A stretch of 64,000 nt of DNA from Marinobacter sp. (GCA_030149475.1 JASBRL010000015.1:1-64000), one strand, 5' to 3'; shown: positions 39,380-48,577, numbered from the stretch's first letter. The notes: generated by a model not told the origin, from the letters alone. Numbers and translations: made by a program.

Positions 39380-39703
39380 TTCGACCAATATCCTGTTCTG
39401 TTGTACGAACTTTGTACGATTCACACTCACCAACCCACGGTCAGCGCGAAGACCCATACTCGAAAGGGGCGCTATTCTATGCTAAAACCTTGCCGAAGAA
39501 AACAGGCAAAGCATTCTGGTTTTTACTGAGTGCCGGATTGACAACCCCGCAACCCGACCGGCATGCGCTGAGGCCCTGAATTAAAGGCGTCAGCAGGGTG
39601 GCAACACCACAGATCACGCCACACCGGCAAGTGCCGACAACCTGCCTCGACTCACCCTGGGGCAGATGGGCGACCGCCGCCCGGCGCTGACCGTGATCAG
39701 GCA
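39380..39703. other. rpsP upstream region
   Basis: This 324-base gap lies between rpsP and the ffh stop, both on the minus strand, and must carry the rpsP operon promoter. On the minus strand a TAGAAT -10 candidate lies at 39474-39479 with only a weak TTTTCT 17 bases upstream. I see no terminator for ffh and no gene in the gap. Confidence 0.3.
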
Positions 39704-41083
39704 TCAGCGCCCGAATGGCGGCATGCCTCCGCCACCGGGCGGCATCATACCCTGCATTCCGCGCATCATGTTGGCCATACCGCCCTTTTTGCCAAATTTT
39801 TTCATCATCTTCTGCATCTGTTTGTGTTGCTTGAGCAGACGATTGACGTCCTGTATCTGGGTTCCCGACCCCGAGGCGATGCGACGCTTGCGGGAATTAT
39901 TGATTACATCAGGGTAGCGACGCTCTTTCGGCGTCATCGAGCATATAATGGCTTCCAGCTGCCCCATGCTTTTGTCGTTGACCGCCCCCTGCGCCGCCTG
40001 AGCCATCTGCCCCATACCGGGCAGTTTGTCGAGAAGCCCGCCAATGCCGCCCATACTCTTCATCTGCTGGAGCTGGTCGCGGAAGTCTTCCAGGTCAAAG
40101 CTCTTGCCCTTCTTGATCTTGCGGGTCAGCTTCTCAGCCTTTTTCTTATCAATCTTGCGCTCTGCTTCCTCAATCAGCGAGAGCACATCACCCATGCCCA
40201 GTATGCGGGATGCCACGCGATCCGGATGGAACGGCTCCAGCGCGTCGACTTTCTCTCCCACACCCAGGAACTTAATCGGCTTACCCGTAATGTGACGCAC
40301 TGAGAGCGCCGCACCGCCCCGGGCATCGCCATCGGTCTTGGTCAGCACCACACCGGTTAAAGGCAGTGCATCGTTGAATGCCTTGGCGGTATTGGCGGCA
40401 TCCTGACCGGTCATGGCGTCGACCACAAACAGGGTTTCGACCGGATTGACCGCTTTATGCAGCCGGCCGATCTCGCCCATCATCTGGTCGTCCACGTGCA
40501 GACGGCCAGCGGTGTCCACAATCACCACATCAATATGCTTTTTGCGGGCCGCGTCGATCGCCCCCTCGGCAATGGCAACCGGATCCTCGTCGGCAGAACT
40601 GGGATGAAATGCCACACCCACTTCACCCGCCAGGGTTTCCAGCTGTTTGATGGCCGCCGGGCGATAAACATCCGCACTGACAACCATGACGGATTTTTTC
40701 TGCCGCTCAGTGAGCAAGCGGGCGAGCTTGGCTACGGTAGTGGTCTTACCAGCCCCCTGCAGGCCGGCCATCATGATCACCGCAGGCGGCTGAGTTGCCA
40801 GGTTCAGGCTTTCATTGCCCGACCCCATAACACGCTCCAGTTCCTGCTGGACCACTTTTACAAATACCTGGCCCGGCGTAAGACTGCGCATCACCTCCTG
40901 GCCAATCGCCCGTTCCCTTACACTTTCCACAAATGCCTTCACCACCGGTAAAGCAACATCGGCCTCCAGCAGCGCCATGCGAACTTCGCGCAAAGTGTCT
41001 TTGATGTTGTCGTCGGTAAGCCGGGCCTGGCCGGAGATCTTTCTCAGACTGCCGGACAGTCGATCGGTGAGATTTTCAAACAT
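39704..41083 (-). CDS. ffh: Signal recognition particle GTPase Ffh
   Basis: Ffh binds 4.5S RNA and signal sequences and delivers ribosomes to FtsY and SecYEG. The 459-residue protein has the NG domain (GLQGAGKTTTVAKLA near 107, DTAGRLHVD, TKTDGDARGG) and a C-terminal M domain with a methionine-rich tail (MQKMMKKFGKKGGMANMMRG). The start MFENLTDRLSGSL at 41083 is the family start; a TTG four codons earlier is less likely. Confidence 0.96.
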   Translation of the reverse strand: MFENLTDRLSGSLRKISGQARLTDDNIKDTLREVRMALLEADVALPVVKAFVESVRERAIGQEVMRSLTPGQVFVKVVQQELERVMGSGNESLNLATQPPAVIMMAGLQGAGKTTTVAKLARLLTERQKKSVMVVSADVYRPAAIKQLETLAGEVGVAFHPSSADEDPVAIAEGAIDAARKKHIDVVIVDTAGRLHVDDQMMGEIGRLHKAVNPVETLFVVDAMTGQDAANTAKAFNDALPLTGVVLTKTDGDARGGAALSVRHITGKPIKFLGVGEKVDALEPFHPDRVASRILGMGDVLSLIEEAERKIDKKKAEKLTRKIKKGKSFDLEDFRDQLQQMKSMGGIGGLLDKLPGMGQMAQAAQGAVNDKSMGQLEAIICSMTPKERRYPDVINNSRKRRIASGSGTQIQDVNRLLKQHKQMQKMMKKFGKKGGMANMMRGMQGMMPPGGGGMPPFGR

Positions 41084-41252
41084 GGCGTCAGTCAATGCCC
41101 CTGCTGGTTGAGTACTTGATCAAGGAACCGGTTGATTCCGGTTGCACAATCGCGACATTATACCCAGACTAGCGCCCTGAAACGACCTGCCCGGTCAATT
41201 CAGCCGTCAAACGACCACATCCGTAACTGGCATTTTCAGTAAAAAGGACGTC

Positions 41253-42059
41253 ATGGGAACCCTGATTCTCGCGGTAACCACACTTTTTCTCTACAGCATC
41301 GGGACCGCACTTCAGGCCCTCAGCTTCCGGGGCCGGGTTCACACCAGCATCGCCATCGTGACACTGGTCGGCACGTTGGCCCTGACCAGCCATGGCGCAC
41401 TCATCTGGGATACAATTCAGTCCCACGGTGCACTGAATTTCGGTTTTTTTCAAAGCTCGGTGGTGATCTCCTGGCTGATCGTCGCGCTACTGCTGATCCT
41501 GAATCTGCGCAAGCCGCTGCAGAACCTGTTTCTGTGCATATACCCGCTGGCCGGGCTGACGGTGATCTTCAACCTGATATTCCACTCGCCGCCGCGTTTC
41601 ATTGCCGAAGACAACTGGGGCATGATGTCGCATATCGCGCTATCAATTACCGCCTACAGCCTGTTCACGCTGGCGGCTGCCCAGGCGCTGCTTCTGTACA
41701 TCCAGAATCGACAGCTCAAACAGAATTACAACAGCCTGCTGGTGCGCAATCTGCCGCCCTTGCAGACCATGGAATCGCTGCTGTTTGAATTGGTCTGGGC
41801 AGGCGTCATACTGCTTGTTCTGGCAATTACCACCGGCGCGCTGTTTGTCAATGACCTGTTTGCGCAGCATCTGGTTCATAAAACCGTGTTTTCCCTGGTC
41901 TCACTGGTGGTCTTTGTCGCTCTGCTGATCGGCCGCTACACGCAGGGCTGGCGCGGCATCACTGCCAGTCGCTGGACTCTGGCAGGATGCCTTCTGCTGA
42001 TGATCGGATTTTACGGCAGCAAGTTTGTGCTCGAGCTGATTTTCCACAAGGGTTTCTGA
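41253..42059 (+). CDS. CcsA/CcmC-type cytochrome c assembly membrane protein
   Basis: The 268-residue protein has eight predicted transmembrane segments spread along its length and matches the cytochrome c assembly (CcsA/YpjD-like) family regularly found next to ffh in gammaproteobacteria. Conserved histidines and a tryptophan occur around LTSHGALIW, EDNWGMMSHIALS and AQHLVHKTVFS, fitting a haem-handling role. The specific substrate is unknown, and it is not part of a ccm operon here. AAGGA precedes the ATG. It is divergent from ffh. Confidence 0.85.
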   Translation: MGTLILAVTTLFLYSIGTALQALSFRGRVHTSIAIVTLVGTLALTSHGALIWDTIQSHGALNFGFFQSSVVISWLIVALLLILNLRKPLQNLFLCIYPLAGLTVIFNLIFHSPPRFIAEDNWGMMSHIALSITAYSLFTLAAAQALLLYIQNRQLKQNYNSLLVRNLPPLQTMESLLFELVWAGVILLVLAITTGALFVNDLFAQHLVHKTVFSLVSLVVFVALLIGRYTQGWRGITASRWTLAGCLLLMIGFYGSKFVLELIFHKGF

Positions 42060-42075
42060 GCGCTTCCTTAAGTTC

Positions 42076-42105
42076 TTGACACAGCCCTGCCGACACCCCT
42101 ATTTT
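42076..42105 (+). promoter_or_regulatory. Candidate sigma-70 promoter for the CNNM/CorB-type gene
   Basis: A perfect TTGACA at 42076-42081 is followed after 18 bases by TATTTT (42100-42105). It lies just beyond the upstream stop and about 35 bases ahead of the TTG start at 42139. Confidence 0.5.
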
Positions 42106-42138
42106 TCTTGTCTAGTCGCAACAAAAGGATCTGTCTGT

Positions 42139-43419
42139 TTGAACGAGGCATCGCTGACGGCGCTGTTTTCCCTTCTGGTCGGGCTCATCGTGCTGTCCGC
42201 CTTTTTCTCCAGCTCCGAAACGGGCATGATGTCGTTGAACCGGTATCGGCTGAAGCATCTGGCCAAAACCGGCCATCGGGGTGCCAAAAGGGCCAATAAC
42301 CTGCTCAAGCGGACCGATCAATTGATTGGCGTCATCCTGATTGGCAATAATTTTGTCAATATTCTTGCGTCCTCGATTGCCACCGTCATCGCTATCCGCA
42401 TCTGGGGTGATGCCGGCATTGCCATCGCCACCGTACTGCTGACCATCGTCATTCTGATTTTTGCCGAGGTAACGCCGAAGTCGCTGGCCGCACTCTTCCC
42501 GGAAAAAATAGCATTCCCGGCAAGCCACGTTCTCGGCCCCCTGCTCAAGTTCCTTTATCCAATGGTCTGGCTGGTCAACCTCCTGACCGGCGCCATTCTC
42601 AAGCTCATCGGCGTCTCCGCCAACCAGGCGGCCAATGACCACCTGAGCCGTGAAGAGCTGCGCACACTGGTCAACGAAGCCGGCGCCCTGATTCCCAGCA
42701 AGCACAAAGATATGCTGGTAAGCATTCTGGATCTCGAGAAAGTCACCGTGAACGACATACTCATCCCCCGGAATGAGATTGTCGGCATAGACCTCAACGA
42801 TGACATGGACTCAGTCTTACGCCAGCTCCGTAACAGCCAGCATACCCGTCTGCCGGTCTACAAAGGAGACATCAACAACATTCAGGGCATTCTCCATCTG
42901 CGCAACACCTCGAAGCTGCTTATGCAGGATGACATCAACAAAGCGATGATCATGCAACTATGCCGGGAACCCTATTTCGTGCCTGAAAGCACCCCTCTCA
43001 ACACCCAGTTGATCAACTTCCAGAAAGCCAAACGGCGCTTTGGCATTGTAGTGGATGAATACGGGGATGTGCTGGGCGTGGCGACGCTTGAAGACATACT
43101 TGAAGAAATTGTCGGCGAATTCACCACAGACTACGCGGCCACCAGTCCCGATGTCATTCCCCAGGACGACGGCACATTTATCATTGACGGGGCCGCAGCC
43201 GTGCGGGTAATCAACAAGACGCTGGGCTGGAAATTGCCCACTGATGGACCGAAAACCCTCAATGGCCTGATTACCGAAGCCCTGGAGAGCATCCCGGATA
43301 CCAACGTCTGCCTGAAGGTGGGCGGCCACCGGCTGGAAGTTCTGCAGATCAAGGACAACGTTGTCAAAGCAGCCATCGTCCATCCTCTTCCCCGTCGCAA
43401 AAGGCGTTCTGCCAGGTGA
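42139..43419 (+). CDS. CNNM/CorB-type transporter (HlyC/CorC family)
   Basis: This 426-residue inner-membrane protein has an N-terminal DUF21 transmembrane domain (three to four segments within about 5-165, including FFSSSETGMMSLNRYRLKHL). A CBS pair follows (about 185-310, with LIPRNEIVGIDLND and GDVLGVATLEDILEEIVGEF), then a C-terminal transporter-associated domain. Relatives are linked to Mg2+/Co2+ transport or resistance. I take a TTG start at 42139 because AGGA lies nine bases upstream and the protein then begins directly at the first membrane helix. Longer frames add a cysteine-rich leader that looks non-coding. Confidence 0.88.
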   Translation: MNEASLTALFSLLVGLIVLSAFFSSSETGMMSLNRYRLKHLAKTGHRGAKRANNLLKRTDQLIGVILIGNNFVNILASSIATVIAIRIWGDAGIAIATVLLTIVILIFAEVTPKSLAALFPEKIAFPASHVLGPLLKFLYPMVWLVNLLTGAILKLIGVSANQAANDHLSREELRTLVNEAGALIPSKHKDMLVSILDLEKVTVNDILIPRNEIVGIDLNDDMDSVLRQLRNSQHTRLPVYKGDINNIQGILHLRNTSKLLMQDDINKAMIMQLCREPYFVPESTPLNTQLINFQKAKRRFGIVVDEYGDVLGVATLEDILEEIVGEFTTDYAATSPDVIPQDDGTFIIDGAAAVRVINKTLGWKLPTDGPKTLNGLITEALESIPDTNVCLKVGGHRLEVLQIKDNVVKAAIVHPLPRRKRRSAR

Positions 43420-43429
43420 CAACTTCGTC

Positions 43430-43527
43430 AAGGATGCGCTGAACAATTCGGTTACCCTCCTGGCCCGCCTTGCCACTGCACTGTTCAGGTCAGCCAGAAG
43501 GGCAACCGAATTATTCCGCGCTTCCTT
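43430..43527. repeat. 98-bp MITE-like element (family B)
   Basis: Ends of about 29 bp are inverted repeats of each other (AAGGATGCGCTGAACAATTC and, read from the other side, AAGGAAGCGCGGAATAATTC), with a few mismatches. The same ends bound the element at 48439-48577. It fills the gap between the CNNM-type and Yip1 genes, ten bases after a stop codon, and encodes nothing credible. Confidence 0.75.
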
Positions 43528-43648
43528 AGACCTTTCTGTTATAGCAGCTCCCACCTTAACAAGATCAAAATTTAACCATTTTCTTGACCCCGCCGTATTA
43601 ACTACCAACACTGAAATCGATGCCGTAATAACAACAGGAGCTCTATCC

Positions 43649-44254
43649 ATGAGTCTAGGCCATACGGTTGGATTACTGACGCACCCGGACAAAGAGTGGG
43701 AAGCCATTCGCAAGGATTCGGAATCCCTGCGAAAACTTTACTTCGGACACATTCTGGTACTGGCGTTGATTCCAGCGGCCGCCGGCTTTTACGGAACCAC
43801 CCAGGTTGGCTGGCAAATTGGTGATGGGCAGATCATTCGTCTGACCAGCGGCAGCGCCCTGCAGTTGAGCGCACTCTTTTATGCCGCAATGCTTGCGGGA
43901 ATCTATATCATCGGGCGGTTCATTGACTTCTTCGCAGCCACCTACGAGGTGCGCGACGACAACCCGAAAGGCATCATCCTGGCAGCGTACACCGCAACGC
44001 CGGTTTTTCTGTTAGGTGTGATCGCGGCTTATCCCAATGTCTGGGTCAATATGGCGGTGGGATTAGTGGCTGTCGCCTACTCAGTCTACTTGCTGTACGA
44101 AGGCATGCCCATTCTTATGAAAATCCCGGAAGGCCGTGGGTTCATGTTTGCATCGTCAGTGCTGACCGTAGGGCTGGTGATGTTCGTGGGCCTGCTCGCC
44201 ATCAGCGTCGTTATCTGGAGCATGGGGGTGGGGCCGGTTTACGTCAACGGATAA
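43649..44254 (+). CDS. Yip1 domain membrane protein
   Basis: The 201-residue protein has about five transmembrane segments and the bacterial Yip1/YIP1-like layout, starting MSLGHTVGLLTHPDKEWEAI. The pattern 'THPDKEWEAI' before the first helix is typical of this family. CAGGAG lies eight bases before the ATG; longer in-frame versions run back into the family B repeat and are rejected. Function is unknown; relatives occur as single membrane genes near DUF1631 genes. Confidence 0.85.
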   Translation: MSLGHTVGLLTHPDKEWEAIRKDSESLRKLYFGHILVLALIPAAAGFYGTTQVGWQIGDGQIIRLTSGSALQLSALFYAAMLAGIYIIGRFIDFFAATYEVRDDNPKGIILAAYTATPVFLLGVIAAYPNVWVNMAVGLVAVAYSVYLLYEGMPILMKIPEGRGFMFASSVLTVGLVMFVGLLAISVVIWSMGVGPVYVNG

Positions 44255-44326
44255 ACCGTTTGTCTTCAACGACTGCCGCTTCCGTCAGGACGGCCATTGT
44301 GCGGTTCAGTTACTTTTTCGGAGACT

Positions 44327-44343
44327 AAGGAACCTCTGATTAA
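44327..44343. repeat. Solitary family A element end
   Basis: AAGGAACCTCTGATTAA matches the first 14 bases of the family A terminal repeat (from GGAACC on), but no partner end is found within the 200-base gap. It may be a remnant or chance. Confidence 0.35.
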
Positions 44344-44371
44344 ATAGAAATTGCCCATGTTTCATTTTGTA

Positions 44372-44386
44372 AATCTACTGTAGATT
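44372..44386. promoter_or_regulatory. 15-bp palindrome upstream of the DUF1631 gene
   Basis: AATCTAC and GTAGATT flank a single T, forming a perfect dyad 70 bases before the start codon. It is AT-rich and could be an operator overlapping a promoter. Confidence 0.35.
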
Positions 44387-44456
44387 ACCCGTAAAGGCAG
44401 AAAAAAACAGGTATGCTCAGATTTTGTATCCGGTTGGGGCGTAATGGGAGTCGGTC

Positions 44457-46685
44457 ATGAACAAGCAGTCCGGCATACACTATCTTCATGAGCACAAAGG
44501 CTCGGGAGACGCAGTGGCATTGCCAAAAGAGCTTACCCGGATTCGAGACACCGTGGTTGCGGGCCTGGGGGACCTGTTGCAGGGTGCCTTTGACGCCGTT
44601 GATGACTCGCTGTTCGAACTGGCCAACAACGCCCGCAGCAACAACGAGCAAAACCGCTATTTCGAGGCCATGCGCGAAATTCGAATCAAGCGTAAAGGTG
44701 TCGAGAAGCACTTTCAGGCATCGGTTGCGAATCTGTTCAGTCACCCCCCCGGGGCGAGCGGGCCAGCGATTCCCGAAAAATCCAGTCAGGCCACCGCCGA
44801 CACCCTGTCACTCGTGCAAAACGACGACCTGGAAGAACAGGTCGCCCTGAACGCGATGATCACCAAGTCCCGCGCGTATTTTCAGGGACCGCTGATTCAG
44901 CTTCAGACACGCTTCAGTGCCGTTTATCAATCGGCCTCCGAAGAAAATCCGGTTAACCCGATGGCCCCGGAGCATCTCTGCAGTGCCTTCGTTGAAGCGA
45001 CCCAGGCCCTTGAAATCGAGATTCGGGAACGGCTGATTGTGCTCAAGCAGTTCGACCGATACGTGGTCTCCAATCTCGGGATGCTGCTGGACGAAGCCAA
45101 CCGGATTATGATCCAGGCTGGCGTGATTCCCAATTTCCGATACCATGGCAAAGCAGGCGAACAGGGCCGGAGGCCAGTTTCCGGCCAGTCCCGGAGCGTG
45201 GCCGAGGATACTTCCTCAACCGACTACAGCAGTGGCGTTGCAGACAACCGCCGCGATGAAGCGCTGTTCGAGCAGATCAGACAGATGCTTGCGCAACAGC
45301 GGGCAGCGGGCGGGAGTGCTACCCCGAGATCGTCCGATCCCAACCTGCACGTAGTGGCCGACACGGAACTGTTCCAACTGCTGTCTGCTCTGCCCCAGCA
45401 ACAGCCCCGGGATTACACCGGCACTGACCTGAGCGAAGGCGAGCCTCTGGTGGTCGACCTCAGGGCACTGGTCGAACACCTGCTCCGTAACACCCACACC
45501 ACCGACGGCAAGAAGCCTGCACTGGATGAAATGGACGAGGACCTCATCAACCTTGTGTCCATGCTGTTTGAATTTATCCTTGATGATTACAACCTGTCAG
45601 CACCCATTCAGGTACTGATCAGCCGGTTACAGATACCGATCCTCAAGGTCGTGATCAAAGACAAATCATTTTTCAGCAAGGCCAACCACCCCGCAAGGAA
45701 ACTGCTGAACACCCTTGCCCGCGCCGGCATCGGGTGGAGCGACAGTGACGAAAAGGCCCGCGACAAACTTTACGATCAGATTCACACCATCGTCATGCGG
45801 ATACTGAATGAGTTCGACGGCGACCTGACGCTGTTCGACAAACTGGGCGAGGAGTTCGATCAGTTCCTGGCCCGCGAAAACCGCAAGGCCAATCTGGTTG
45901 AGCAGCGTACCCGGGAGTCCGAACGGGGCCGCATCAAGTCACAGAAAGCCCAACAGACGGTTGACCAGTTACTGCAGGAAAAACTGGCGCGCCACAGAAT
46001 ATCCGAGTCCATTCGGGACATTCTCCAGAACGGCTGGAGCCGTGTCATGTTTCTCGCTTACCTGCGCGATGACGTCGAACACCGATGGAACCAGTCGGTA
46101 CGGGTTGTCGATGACCTGATCTGGTGTCTGCACCCACACCTGGACGATGAAGAGCGTGATGAATGGGTAAGGGTTGTTCCGGCGTTGCTGAAAGCACTGC
46201 GGGCAGGCCTGGAGGAAGTGTCCTACAACTCCAGCAAACTCGACGATATGATGTCCGAGCTCAAACACGAACTGACGGAAGCTTTTCGCGCCCATGCTCT
46301 TGCCGAGGCCCGCGAAACGCCGCCCGAGAGGTCGGCTGAAGAAGACGTCCCGGTTGTTCAGCAAACCGCCATCGAACGCCAGCAGGAACTCGAGGATGCC
46401 GCAATCGCGGAATACATAGCACAAATTGAGCTGATTGAAATCGGTCATTGGGTCGAGTTCAACCTCGTCAACGGTGCCAGTTTCCGCTGCAAATTGTCGG
46501 CGATCATTGAAGAAGCTGACTGTTTTGTCTTTGTAAACCGGATGGGGCTGAAGGTTATCGAAAAAACAAGAACGGAGTTGGCTCATGAGATGCGTCGTGG
46601 CCGTTTAACAATACTGGAGCAGGGTGCCCTGATTGATCGGGCGCTGGATGCCGTTATGGGCAGTCTGCGGCGCAAATCGGCCTGA
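44457..46685 (+). CDS. DUF1631 family protein
   Basis: This 742-residue soluble protein has the DUF1631 layout: a helical N-terminal region, a charged variable linker at about 230-290 with Ser/Gly/Arg-rich sequence, a long helical middle region and a conserved C-terminal beta-domain (HWVEFNLVNGASFRCKLSAI, CFVFVNRMGLKVIEKTRTEL, ALIDRALDAVMGSL). The C-terminal domain looks PilZ-like, but the canonical RxxxR and D/NxSxxG cyclic-di-GMP motifs are not evident. GGGAG precedes the ATG. The function is unknown. Confidence 0.85.
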   Translation: MNKQSGIHYLHEHKGSGDAVALPKELTRIRDTVVAGLGDLLQGAFDAVDDSLFELANNARSNNEQNRYFEAMREIRIKRKGVEKHFQASVANLFSHPPGASGPAIPEKSSQATADTLSLVQNDDLEEQVALNAMITKSRAYFQGPLIQLQTRFSAVYQSASEENPVNPMAPEHLCSAFVEATQALEIEIRERLIVLKQFDRYVVSNLGMLLDEANRIMIQAGVIPNFRYHGKAGEQGRRPVSGQSRSVAEDTSSTDYSSGVADNRRDEALFEQIRQMLAQQRAAGGSATPRSSDPNLHVVADTELFQLLSALPQQQPRDYTGTDLSEGEPLVVDLRALVEHLLRNTHTTDGKKPALDEMDEDLINLVSMLFEFILDDYNLSAPIQVLISRLQIPILKVVIKDKSFFSKANHPARKLLNTLARAGIGWSDSDEKARDKLYDQIHTIVMRILNEFDGDLTLFDKLGEEFDQFLARENRKANLVEQRTRESERGRIKSQKAQQTVDQLLQEKLARHRISESIRDILQNGWSRVMFLAYLRDDVEHRWNQSVRVVDDLIWCLHPHLDDEERDEWVRVVPALLKALRAGLEEVSYNSSKLDDMMSELKHELTEAFRAHALAEARETPPERSAEEDVPVVQQTAIERQQELEDAAIAEYIAQIELIEIGHWVEFNLVNGASFRCKLSAIIEEADCFVFVNRMGLKVIEKTRTELAHEMRRGRLTILEQGALIDRALDAVMGSLRRKSA

Positions 46686-46798
46686 GAAACCTCTGACAGG
46701 GCGAGCCGGAATGGCCAGCAACCCTGGCAGAGGTACTCAGAGTTACTCCAGGCCTTGCGGTCTTTTGTTCAAGCAGCCCCCGGAGCTTGTCGATCGTC

Positions 46799-47560
46799 AT
46801 GCTGGAAACCGGTAGTATCAACCGCTTGCCGGCGAAGTACCGGATGTTTCTGGCGTTGTCTGTCGCCCTACTTGTTCATGCGCTGATTGCCGCTGGCCTC
46901 TCACAGTTTGCGATACCCCAAACACAGCGACAAAACAGCAGCCTCAATGTGATTCTGGTCAGATCAGGGCATGATGCCGGTACCACGTCCCCCGCAAGTA
47001 CGGCGTCATCACCTTCGACGGAACCCCTTCCGGTTACACAGCCGGAAGTGATCACCGGTAAATCGCAGCTTACTACCCGCCAGGGCCCTGACACAGCCCC
47101 TGAGCCGGCCAGACCAGAGACCCGGCCAGACCCGACGCCTCAGCAGGCACTACCGCAGGCGGTTGCCCCGGAGCCGGACGATCGCCACGGAGCGCGATCG
47201 CCCATTGAAGGAGCGGCCGACAATGCCATTACCCAGATCACACCACCAACTGCCAGTCATGCGCCGTCCTACTCGGACACGCTCATCCTCCAGATTGCAA
47301 AAGAAGCGGGCAGAGAAACGCTCCAGATCCCCAAGCAGACCTTAAGACAGGGATTGCAACCACTTCAACTGGAGCTGAAACTGATGCCAAATGGCACGCT
47401 GGTCCGGGCGGATGTTATCAAGTCTACGGGGATTCAGGCATACGATCAGTCCATACTCAGAGCGGCGCTCAGGGCAAGCCCGTTTCCGGAACCACCCGGT
47501 GACGCAGGCTCGTCCAGCCTTCAGTTCCGGATAACTTTCTACCTGGAACCCGGCCGCTGA
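46799..47560 (+). CDS. TonB-like energy transducer protein
   Basis: The 253-residue protein has one N-terminal transmembrane segment at about 16-37 with a histidine in the helix (LSVALLVHALIAAGLS), as in TonB. A long Pro/Thr/Glu/Ala-rich periplasmic spacer follows (about 50-165), then a C-terminal TonB-type domain (LQLELKLMPNGTLVRADVIK, YDQSILRAALRASPFPEPP, LQFRITFYLEPGR). No exbB or exbD is nearby. The ATG at 46799 is preferred over a TTG at 46787. It follows the DUF1631 gene by 113 bases that include a hairpin. Confidence 0.85.
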   Translation: MLETGSINRLPAKYRMFLALSVALLVHALIAAGLSQFAIPQTQRQNSSLNVILVRSGHDAGTTSPASTASSPSTEPLPVTQPEVITGKSQLTTRQGPDTAPEPARPETRPDPTPQQALPQAVAPEPDDRHGARSPIEGAADNAITQITPPTASHAPSYSDTLILQIAKEAGRETLQIPKQTLRQGLQPLQLELKLMPNGTLVRADVIKSTGIQAYDQSILRAALRASPFPEPPGDAGSSSLQFRITFYLEPGR

Positions 47561-47599
47561 CCAATGGGCCAGCAGCCGCCAGGACAAACAATACCCGGA

Positions 47600-47926
47600 T
47601 CAGGCCTCGGTTTTGCCGACAGCCGCTTTTACCATGCTGGTCAGTTCGCCGCTTTCCGACAATTCAACAACGATGTCACAACCGCCGACCAGTTCACCGC
47701 CCACGTAAAGCTGCGGATACGTCGGCCAACTGGAGTAGCTCTTTAGCCCTTCGCGCAATTCCTGGTTATCCAGGATGTTGACGTAGGCAAAACGCTCGCC
47801 GCACGCCATCAGCGCCTGTACCGTTTTGGCGGAAAAACCACATTGCGGCGCTTCCGGAGATCCTTTCATGTAAAGGATAACCGGGTTCTCACTCAACTGG
47901 CTTTTGATGGTTTCGTTAATATCCAT
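47600..47926 (-). CDS. grxD: Monothiol glutaredoxin GrxD
   Basis: GrxD carries a [2Fe-2S] cluster and works in iron-sulphur transfer. The 108-residue protein has the monothiol site CGFS in GSPEAPQCGFSAKTVQAL, the cis-Pro segment SSWPTYPQLYV and GGCDIVVELSESGEL. The start MDINETIKSQL at 47926 has AGAGG upstream; an earlier start would add six residues. It is convergent with the TonB-like gene. Confidence 0.95.
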   Translation of the reverse strand: MDINETIKSQLSENPVILYMKGSPEAPQCGFSAKTVQALMACGERFAYVNILDNQELREGLKSYSSWPTYPQLYVGGELVGGCDIVVELSESGELTSMVKAAVGKTEA

Positions 47927-48143
47927 GAATACACAACCTCTCATTAAACGTTATTGAAGGGAGCGGCACGGGAAATCATCGTTCAACGGAGTTGCCCGGT
48001 GACAGGAGCCGTCCTCAGCTTCAGACCTCAGTCATGACTTCATTGTACACACCCGCATGAAAGCGCACCAAATCTCTGGTGCCGATCCTGTCCAGTTCAA
48101 GCCCGCTCAATATCGACGCCCCCTGCGGGCCCGCCATTGTCTT

Positions 48144-48411
48144 GGGAACCTCTGATTAAGTCTATTGACGATTCTGCAAGTGTTGAGAGGCTCAGTGGCA
48201 AGGCGCGGTTCGCAGGTAATGGCCGACGTCCTTGCCAAGAGTCGTAACGCGGCCAATGAGCCTCTCAACGCTTGCCCGCAGGGGCTCTCCCTGAAAACCG
48301 GACTCCGTGTTGAGCCTTCTTGAAAGGCAACCAGCCTTCCTGCGAAGCCTCGCCTTGATTCCGGCTTTCAGGGAGAGCCAGAATTGCCAATAGACTTAAT
48401 CAGAGGTTCCC
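48144..48411. repeat. Complete 268-bp MITE-like element (family A)
   Basis: A perfect 24-bp terminal inverted repeat bounds it: 48144-48167 begins GGGAACCTCTGATTAAGTCT and 48388-48411 is the exact reverse complement. Inside are two more dyads: GCAAGTGTTGAGAGGCTCA with TGAGCCTCTCAACGCTTGC (48176-48274, one mismatch), and GGCTCTCCCTGAAA with TTTCAGGGAGAGCC (48283-48379, one mismatch). The RNA could fold into a multi-stem structure. No coding sequence is credible. A second copy is cut by the left edge of the window. Confidence 0.88.
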
Positions 48412-48438
48412 TTGATAAGTATTAACCGCTAGACTTTG

Positions 48439-48577
48439 GGGAAGCGCTGAATAATTCGCTTACTCTTCTGGTCTTCTGGCTTACAGAGCAGTTTGCTCGC
48501 AAGTCGCGGTTTTGCAGGCGGGCTGGTGGCCCATCAGGAAACCGCAACGCGGCGAGCGAATTATTCAGCGCTTCCTT
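48439..48577. repeat. 139-bp MITE-like element (family B)
   Basis: The left end (GGGAAGCGCTGAATAATTCG) and the reverse complement of the right end (AAGGAAGCGCTGAATAATTC) are near-identical inverted repeats, the same ends as at 43430-43527. It begins only 27 bases after the family A element. Translation gives the meaningless peptide motifs NNS and ELFSAS from the ends, so any small ORF here is repeat-derived. Confidence 0.78.

Noticed and set aside
46690-46733. Hairpin CCTCTG...CAGAGG between the DUF1631 and TonB-like genes
   Set aside because: No T-run, long loop and an imperfect stem; could be incidental. Not called a terminator.
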